A stretch of DNA of 64,000 nucleotides from Crambe crambe. Taxonomy: Eukaryota; Porifera; Demospongiae; Poecilosclerida; Crambeidae. The stretch's first letter is position 1, and every line of letters begins with the position of its first letter. Shown here piece by piece: positions 46,901 to 55,900 of this stretch. The DNA lies in the NCBI GenBank assembly GCA_963924555.1, contig OZ004595.1, positions 3,844,001-3,908,000 on the forward strand, read 5' to 3'. The translations under genes and the position numbers were made by a program. The notes under the pieces were generated by a model. The model saw only the letters and a program-made list of their open reading frames with translations. It searched no databases and was not told where the DNA came from.

Positions 46901-49900
46901 GCCTATGAGATAATAGTCTAATTAGTGTCCACTTTGACTCTATATTCTCATGCCAGCTGGATATATGCACCATAATCATTTGCATCTTCACATCGATAAA
47001 CAACAAGTTTCAAAAAAGTTCATAAACAAGAAAGTTACCCCTCCTAATGTCAATCACACACAACTACTTACATTAGTGTAGTGGCCAAGTTATGTCCAGA
47101 GAACTGTACCTGCCAAATGTCGTCTAATTCTAGTGTGGGAACACCAATATGTGCCACTACTTCTCTCCTTGCTCGTGAAGGCAGCACAGAATGTGGTAGT
47201 TATTGCTACATCAAAAAGTATTGGTGGTGTCACCCACTTTCTGGATGCTTTATGAGTAACACTGATAGCTAGACTCGGCACTTTTAGAAGAAAGGCTCCA
47301 TAAAGCAGGCTACATAGTGATCTTACAAAGACCAAGAGCTCAGCTGCACTGCATTCATTGTCCAAAAAATATATATTTAAGCACGATGATGATATAATTT
47401 CTACATAGTCCCCTGCAAAATTGAAATAGCTAGCTCCTGGCAAAAAATAGGGTCATTCCCACAAAAATTTTGACATGACTCTCTCAGAATTGGACAAAAC
47501 TTGTTATCTGAGTAATGTTTTTGGTTTAATGATGCCTTATGAAATTTCAACCTCATTCACTGTATGGCTTCCCAGTTATGGTCAATAAAAACCTATTCGA
47601 TTCCTTGTAACTCTGCTATTTTAAGTCGTTTCCTAAAAGAAATTATACCATCTCTTAGCTTAATGAATGGGCTTTCATATAATAAAGTTATAAAGAAAGA
47701 TCACATTTTATTATACTTTAACCTCTCAAAAAGGGCTGATAAATTTATTGTGAGGATAAGTATATAAATGCGGCCTGTTCTTGTTCTTGGATCTACAAGT
47801 GTTAAAATATTATTCCTTGGTATATCTTGAGTTCCTGGATATATAACTGGAAGGCCCATGTGGATGAAGAAATGTTAGCCTCACCTGACCTTCTTCCTGG
47901 ACTGCTTCTAATACACAAACTAGCCACCATTTTCCATCATACAAATATGTGACAAACCCAACAATTGACTCTGGTGAAAGATCATTCGTGCCTAGAGTAA
48001 CTTTCTCCTCAATGAAAGTGAGTAATATCGGACTTCTCACTTTGCTATTTGTAATAGGAATAAAAGAGTGCAGTTTTCTCGTACCTGGAGATTTGTGAAA
48101 ATGTCGCTCAAGATTATGACATTTTCTTTGATAATCCTCCAGTCAAAGTGAATGGATGAAGGGATTTTTGTGCCATATAGCTGGATACACCAATTTTTTT
48201 TTTTCAGTGACCAACTTTTTGGCAATACAGTGTAACCTCTTTATCCTCACCTCATTTATCTGGAACTTCATTTATCCAGATTAGGAAGTAGTGATTAATA
48301 TATGCACTACAAGCATGTGTAATGGATTTTAACACTTTAAAATTTTTTTTATATTTTCTGAGAGTGCTGTACCGACTAGCTAACTTTAGCGATTCATTTG
48401 AAGCCTTTCTACTTTAGTTTAACTATGTTGCTAGCTATGTTCTAAATAAGTTAGGCAACTTGACCAATGGGATCTAAGTTATTTAGAGACCCTCGGGCCC
48501 TTAGTAGCACCCTCTCTACGCTCAGGTCGCTACAGCCCAGGGCCCTTGGGTCTCTAAATAACTTAGATCCCTAGGTCTCGTCTAACGAGTATCCTCATGA
48601 ATTATTAGAAAGTCCTTTTAGAGAGGTTAAAGTTTAATATTTATGACTACTCTTATTGGATGGAGCTATAAAAATACTATACAAAACCCCTTTCTTTAAG
48701 CTACAAGATGGTATAATATATTAATGAAAAGCCTTAAAATAGCCGAGTTACAGGGAATCAAATAGCAGCTAATATAGAATTTTTCTTCAAAAAGTTGTAT
48801 TTTTAACTGGTCATAACTGAGAAGCCATTTCATATAGCATCATTAAACCATAAGCACTACTCACATACCAAGTTTCGTCCAATGATGAACTACCAAGATA
48901 GTAATTGTAGTTTGATCCTAGTGTGAGTGAAGTGAGGCAACTTCAACAAGGTGCAGTTACCCTACCTTCATAGAGTGTTATAATGCTTTTTAAGATTATA
49001 GTGTCACTTTAACTCTATTTGCATACTAGCCAAGAAATGTTTTGTACACCAACCACCTTAAGTAGTTGGTAATGATAATTATGTATGTGGTTATTGAAAT
49101 TAGGAGGGGTAACTTAACTCTCTCATTCACAAACTTTTCTTACATTTTACACATAGCCATCTCTACTTGCTGTTTAAATATTTATGTGTTGAGTGGCCTA
49201 GTATAATACAAATTTCTAGTAACAGATGGTGGCACTTCAACCAGTATGCTTACACATACCAGTATTATTACAAAGAAACAAGGAAAAGTCGTCTTTGTTG
49301 TTATTTTTTTCTTTTTTTCCTTCAAGTGGAACTGTATACCAAGTAGAAAAATGATATTGGCCATTTTCATGCTATGAAGCCTAGGGAAACCAAAGGTAGC
49401 GTATAAGCTACCATTTTTTCCACAGGCCTTGAGTCTCTGCTAATATGCACGAAGCTTTCATGGCTGACTAGCTTTAGTGTTATAATTATTTGAAGCCTGC
49501 TAAACTCACTGAACTATCTCTGCATAGCAATGGCTGATTATGTGTATTGGGTAAGGGTTGCTGATATTAAGAAATTATGTAGTATGGTATGTACGTAACG
49601 TCTAATTATGTATCTAGGGGGGAAAACAGTGTTCTGTTCTGCTGGCCTCAGTGTTTGCTGAGCAAAGAGAAGATTGCATGTAATGTTTGGGTCTTTTATG
49701 ATACTGTAAGCACTGAGATGGGAAGAATGAAGCTCTAAAGCATTTAAAAAGCAGAAACATTTTTTTTCATGGGAAAACTGCATACTAAGTAGAAAAATTA
49801 TATTGGTGAACAAGCAATAATAACTATAGCAATGCGGAGTTTTGAACTAGAGCTTCCTGGCACTACAAAGTGCCAACTAAAAGCCCAGAGAAGACAACAA

Positions 49901-52900
49901 GATACCGAAGGTAGCATAGATAGCTTAGTTAGTTTATATTTTTGAGCGTAAGCTTATATAAGCTGGAAAGCCTACCTTAGTTCAGGTGATTTCCATGACT
50001 CTCTGCTGTTGGATATTCCATGCATGAAGTTTTCATGGCTGACTAGCTAATGTTTGAAGCCTTGTCTAAGCTCTAAAACTTTGTTATATAACAAGTAGCT
50101 ACGTAGCTACCTACGTAGAGAAAAGAAAATGGCGTCCTGCTAGCCTCACTGAACTGTGTTTTCTTAGCAATGGCTGAAAACTAGAAGATTATGGCATAAT
50201 AATTATGATTTTGGCTCCAGTACAACTATAGTAACTAATGAGATGGGATATATAAAGCTCTAGAGCATATACTTTAATTTTTGTATGTAACTACTTGATG
50301 TATAATTTCAAAATTCATTCAAAAATCTTTTCAATATTCTTTGAAGGTTCTTTTCTTTTCTTTGAGGATGTAGTAGCTAAGTGGAGTATTGTGTGATGAA
50401 ATTGAGAGAAAATATTATAGCCGTATGGCAAACCATACAGCTGAACCTCTGAGAGTGGAAAGTTCAAACTTTCCCAAAGTGTCTGCTAATATATATATTA
50501 TATATGGAGGTTCCACTGTACATCTAAATGTGGCACTACATAAACACAAGTATCAGGCCCTCTACTTTTCAGCCCTGTCAGACTACAATAGGTAGTTGTA
50601 ACTTACCCAGCATAAAGTATTATTAACTCACCTTAGAAGGGCCATTTCCATGATATACTACTGCTCTTGTATCATATATAGAATTATACAGGTATGTTTC
50701 ATTTTCTTTTAGAGTTAGAACAACTTCATCCTTAGCTCCATTCAGATTTTGGAAAATGTATGCTCTATGATCCAATCGCATATTGTATTGGTTCTGTGGG
50801 AGGAAATATGTCTATACTGCTATGAATCTTAAAGGCTAATAGATATCAATCATACCCTAAGACTTTCATCAAGATAGAGAAGAGTGTAGTAAAGTTGATC
50901 ATCATCAGTGTCTTCTATTTTGTGGTTCCATAAAAGTGCATAGATGTCAGGACCGTATCCCATATATCCTATAACAAGTTTATTAGACTTATGCCTGGGC
51001 ACGTAGTAGACTTGGCTATAATGCATTATCATTTTGTCAATGATTTATTTTTGTAGGAGTTATACTATCTTGTCTTGCATTCATGTCATTATTGTTCTAT
51101 AATTATGCTGCTATATAGCCAGCTAGTTATTTATTGGCTATCTCTCTCTGCCTTCTCAGTACTGTTAGCCTACTTATAACTTAGTAGCTTCTATTCGAAG
51201 GCCTCTTGCTGCTGATCATACATCTTGAGCCTTGTACCCTTTGCTCTCGCTGCGTATTGCTTTCATGTTGGTTTTCTTGATCGTCAATTTACCTACTGCC
51301 TCTGCTCTCACTGCTTATAGCTCTCTTTCTGCTTTCTTAAGACTGTTAACTTGCCTATCTGTGACTTTGTAGCTTTTGTCTTACTATTTAATGCTCTCGT
51401 GTAGGATCTCACTGCTTTTTCAGACGATCTTGAGCTTTGTACCATCTGCTCTCGCTGCTATGGCATTCATGTTGGTTTTCTTGCTCCCTGTACTTTCTCA
51501 GATGATTGTTAACTTATCAAGGTCATGCACATGTGTATAACTAACTATTAGCACATGGTACTAATAGGACATATGTACCATAGATAGATCACAGTCGCCT
51601 CCAGCACTGCACCTCGGCACTTTGGTGCAGAAGCAAAAACAGCATTATGCAAACTAACCACCAAGACTACCATGTTCACTCAAGCAAACACTAGGTATCA
51701 AACAGTTGGAGTACTCTCCTACAATGGCCTCTTTTGAATAGTAGGCCTTTCTGGTGCCTATAAAGTACTAAGGTACAAATTCAAAATTGCAAATTTAGTA
51801 ATGAATGAAGTAATGAATGGATAGGATGAAGTCGAATCTGGGTACGATCACTAGGTGACATACCCACATTCAACTTCATCCTTTCATAATCTCATCCATT
51901 CAGCTCTTGTTCAACTTTTTTTGACCAGTTAACTAGTCATTCCTACATCACCTTCATTTATTTGAATAATTTCTTTACTTGTTGAATCTCACTGATTTGG
52001 TTTAGATATGAAAATTTCCTAAAAGTATCATGGTGACTTTTGCCAATGATCACTACTTAATTACAATATCCATAATTTTTTATTGTTTCCTCCCACAGAT
52101 GATAACTAGGTGCTAGGCTCTGAACTTGCTAAACCTTTCACACCTAACAGCTAGGTTGAACTACAGCTCCTTTGTTTGAAATATATTGACAACCCTTTAC
52201 CGACCAAAATGGAGTAGCTACCGTACAGCAGGTTTTTTTCAGAGATAAAATATTTCGTTAATTGACAAAGGACAATAAAGATGAAGAATTATGGTAGTCT
52301 TTAATTCAGTACGTACAGTACGATTATTTTAGCGCAGTGCTACGGACTTCGCTTCAGAGCTGCTGAATCTCTGGCTTGCATGGCTTACATACCGTTTTTG
52401 GCCTTCATTTCTTCAGGTATAGCCCTCTTCGCAATCGTGGCGACTTCTTAATTGATGGAATCTAACTAGCTAAGAAGAAAGTGGACCAGAAGTTTAGGTA
52501 AGTTACGTATAGTGCCATACACTGCGTAGTTGAATGTACAAACGTCTAAATGGAGGCTTCATTTGGAAAAAAATTCGATAGAAAAATTTTCGATGGATAG
52601 ACTGATTACCGAAATTACCAAATTTTTATCCCCACTGAAATTATCCCGCTGTACGGTATAGTAATATGGCATTTGATAAAGCACATGTGCATATAACTAT
52701 TTTCACATGTATGTTGAATGTGCTGCTTAAACATGCTAATATTGAGCCTTAACTCAGGGATTCTGATCCATCTACTGGTATTTCAGATCCAGAAACAGTC
52801 ATTTATTGATATATTGGGCTGCTAAATTGCTATGCCATGGAGCTGGCCAGAAGGAGGACTGTGGCATACTTTTAATGACTTTAATAAATAAAGAACAATA

Positions 52901-55900
52901 AAGAAAAAATATATTTGTGAAATAAATAACAACAATAATAAAAAAATAAATGTAGGGATGACCATAGCTTATAAAAGTAAGTAGTAAGTACCATAGATTA
53001 GGAAATTTTAAATATTCATTTATTTTTGTGCTCATGTTCAACAACAAAAATAAATCACATGAAATTTAATAACAAATAGTGTAAAAGCTAATTACAAGTA
53101 AGCTGTAACAATGAAATAAATTAACATGAAATTGTAAACATGAATTATACAAGTAAAGGAACTAGAGATGCTCATATAGCATTAGTTGGGTGAGCAAGCA
53201 GCCAGTGGTCATTTCAATGTGCTCCTCCCTCACTTATGATTATATAGCCCCAACAGTGACTTTCAATATCTAGCTATTCAGGTTGTTAACTGACTTGGTG
53301 CATTCCCAGTTAGCATTAGAGTGTCTTCTCTGAACCCAGGCTACCACTCCTGTTCAGACTCAGTAGCCAGTCTCTCAAATAATGAGCCCTCATATGCTGT
53401 AATCTGGCAGCTGTGTGTTCTGCTGACTCTGCTCTCCTTCTAGCTCTCATTTGCTCTGCTCTTTCAGCATTATCTTCTGCTGACTCTGTACATTCCCTCC
53501 TCCTGGCTCTATCTGTCGCATTTCTTTGCTAGTCTTGTTTTTCTCTGTTCCTTTGACTCTGTTCTCCTTCTAGCTCTGTCTCTTTCATTTCTTTCATGAG
53601 GTCTCGCTCTTCTTTGCTGGTCAGTTTCTAGAGGGTGTTCTAGGGCCCTCCTTCGCTTGTTTTCTGGTTCTCTGGGTTCCATAATACTCGCTACAATAGT
53701 GTTTCAACTTCAAGCTTAACGAAAATGATTGCTTATTATGACGTAGTAGCTATTTCATGCGCATGCGTAAGCGCATGCGCATTTTAATTGATGTACGTGT
53801 AACATATAAATATCGCAATTTTCCATTTTGACCAATTAGTGTGGGGCTTCGCTCACTCACCAATTATTCTAAATAATAATATATGTAGGGATGGCTGTGT
53901 GCGGTTCAAAAAAAAAAAAAACAACAACAAGAGAGTGAACTTCAGTCAAGTAACCCCTTACCCATCACCAATATTACCAAACTACAAGCAAACTATTCCT
54001 ACTTCACTCCCATGACAGGCTGAGTTGAGATATAAAAGGAATGAAGTAAGCTTGTAGTTTGGTAATATTGGTGGTTACTTGATTAAAGTTCACTCTCTTG
54101 TTGCTGAACTTTTTTGAATCGCACACAGCTTTCTTTATTAATATTTACCTTTTTTATGTAATGCTCTATTACTTTATTATAGGCAACTGGATGCTATGAT
54201 CCTGCTATCCAAGTTCACATATATTGTAGCTACTGGTAGTTCATTGGAAGTTTCATCATAATAATATTGTACAAGCTGAAATGAATCTGATCTGGAAGGA
54301 CTATACAGTTTATAATAAGATTGCCATTGACTTAATTTTGTACAGAATAGGTATATTCTAAATAAAAAAGAAATGGCTGTGTGCGGTTCAAAAAGTTCAG
54401 CAACAAGAGAGTGAGTAACCCCTTACCCATCACCAATATTACCAAGCTTCACGAGCTAATAGCTATTCCTATTTAACTCCCATGACAGGCCAAGATGAGA
54501 TATAAAGGGAGTGAAGTAGGAATAGTTAGCTCGTAGCTTGGTAAGGGGTTAGTTGACTGAAGTTCACTCTCTTGTTGAACCGCACACAGCCATCCCTACT
54601 TTTCTTTTTTAAATATTCTTTCCTATACTTGTTCATCACCTTTTTTGATATAATGATCTATTATTTTATGATAGGCAACTGGATGCTGTGATCCTGCTAT
54701 CCAAGTTGTATTGTAGCTATGTAGTTCATTGGAGGTTTCGCGAAAATGATTCTGATCTGGAAGGACTAGTTTATAATAAGATGGCCATTGTGTATATAAT
54801 TTTATAAGGCGATATACTGATGCATCAAGGTTTGATTCATAACCAGACTAGAGCCTACTGAGCATCAAGAGACCAACATCAACAGATTCGCAGTTATGAG
54901 GTCAAGGTCCAAGAATCATGTGTACAGGGGCAGGGCATAAAATGTCTGCGGTCAAAAGCTAGCAAGTTGGGATTATAGTACAGTCAATTTTGAGTAGTGT
55001 GGTATAAAATTATAGCATTTGAATAAACCATTTCTGAATGATGATGATGAATGACCAGATGAAAACGAAGTCGCTGTAAAATGATACTGCTTTGTCTTCT
55101 GCTCTTCATACTTGACGTTGAAGGTGTTCTGTCTTCAAATTAGGAGTTGCTGACTGTAGGAAGGAAGTATTCTGGAGTTATGAAAGAATATAGTATCAGT
55201 CTAATGGGACAATCTGTGCCATTCCTATTTACAGAGTACGATGAAGGGAAAACATTTCTGTGAAATGAAAAAAAAAGAAAAAAGAAGAAGAAATGAAGAA
55301 ATGTGTAATGCAATGTAATCAAAGCGCGTTTCTTCCCTGAGTACCTCAGAGCTTCATTACCTCTAAAGTACCTTCGTCCTTCTCCATGCTATTAACTTAT
55401 CGTTTTGGACTGGGTGCATCAGATCAGAAATTGTACTACTGTCTCCATGTCGACGATCTTTATCATACAACCTAAGAATACGTGCAAGCAGAGTTCTTTA
55501 GCTTTCTCACCTGTAGCAGCAAGCAATGCCAGTGATGGCATTGCAGTATAGTTACCAAACTATAAGCTAACAAGTGTTATTATTATAGTCAGAGCATAAG
55601 CTGTCAATCTCGATCTAAACTGCAACCAAGTTGAAATAATTTCATGATTAATCTCCTAATAGAAGAGCTATATTATTCAGCTACAAATAGTTAGTTGACC
55701 AGTACTGTACTTGTCACAGCTATTTGTTTTCCACCAAACGATGTTAACTATCCCTACTTCACCTCATCCTGGCCTGTCATGGGAGTGAAGTAGGAATAGT
55801 TAGCTTGTAGTTTGGTAATATTGGTGTGGTTCTTGAGTTTGGTGATGGGTATGGGTAAAAGGTTAATTGACTCTCCAGTTGCAGAACTTTTTTGAACCTT

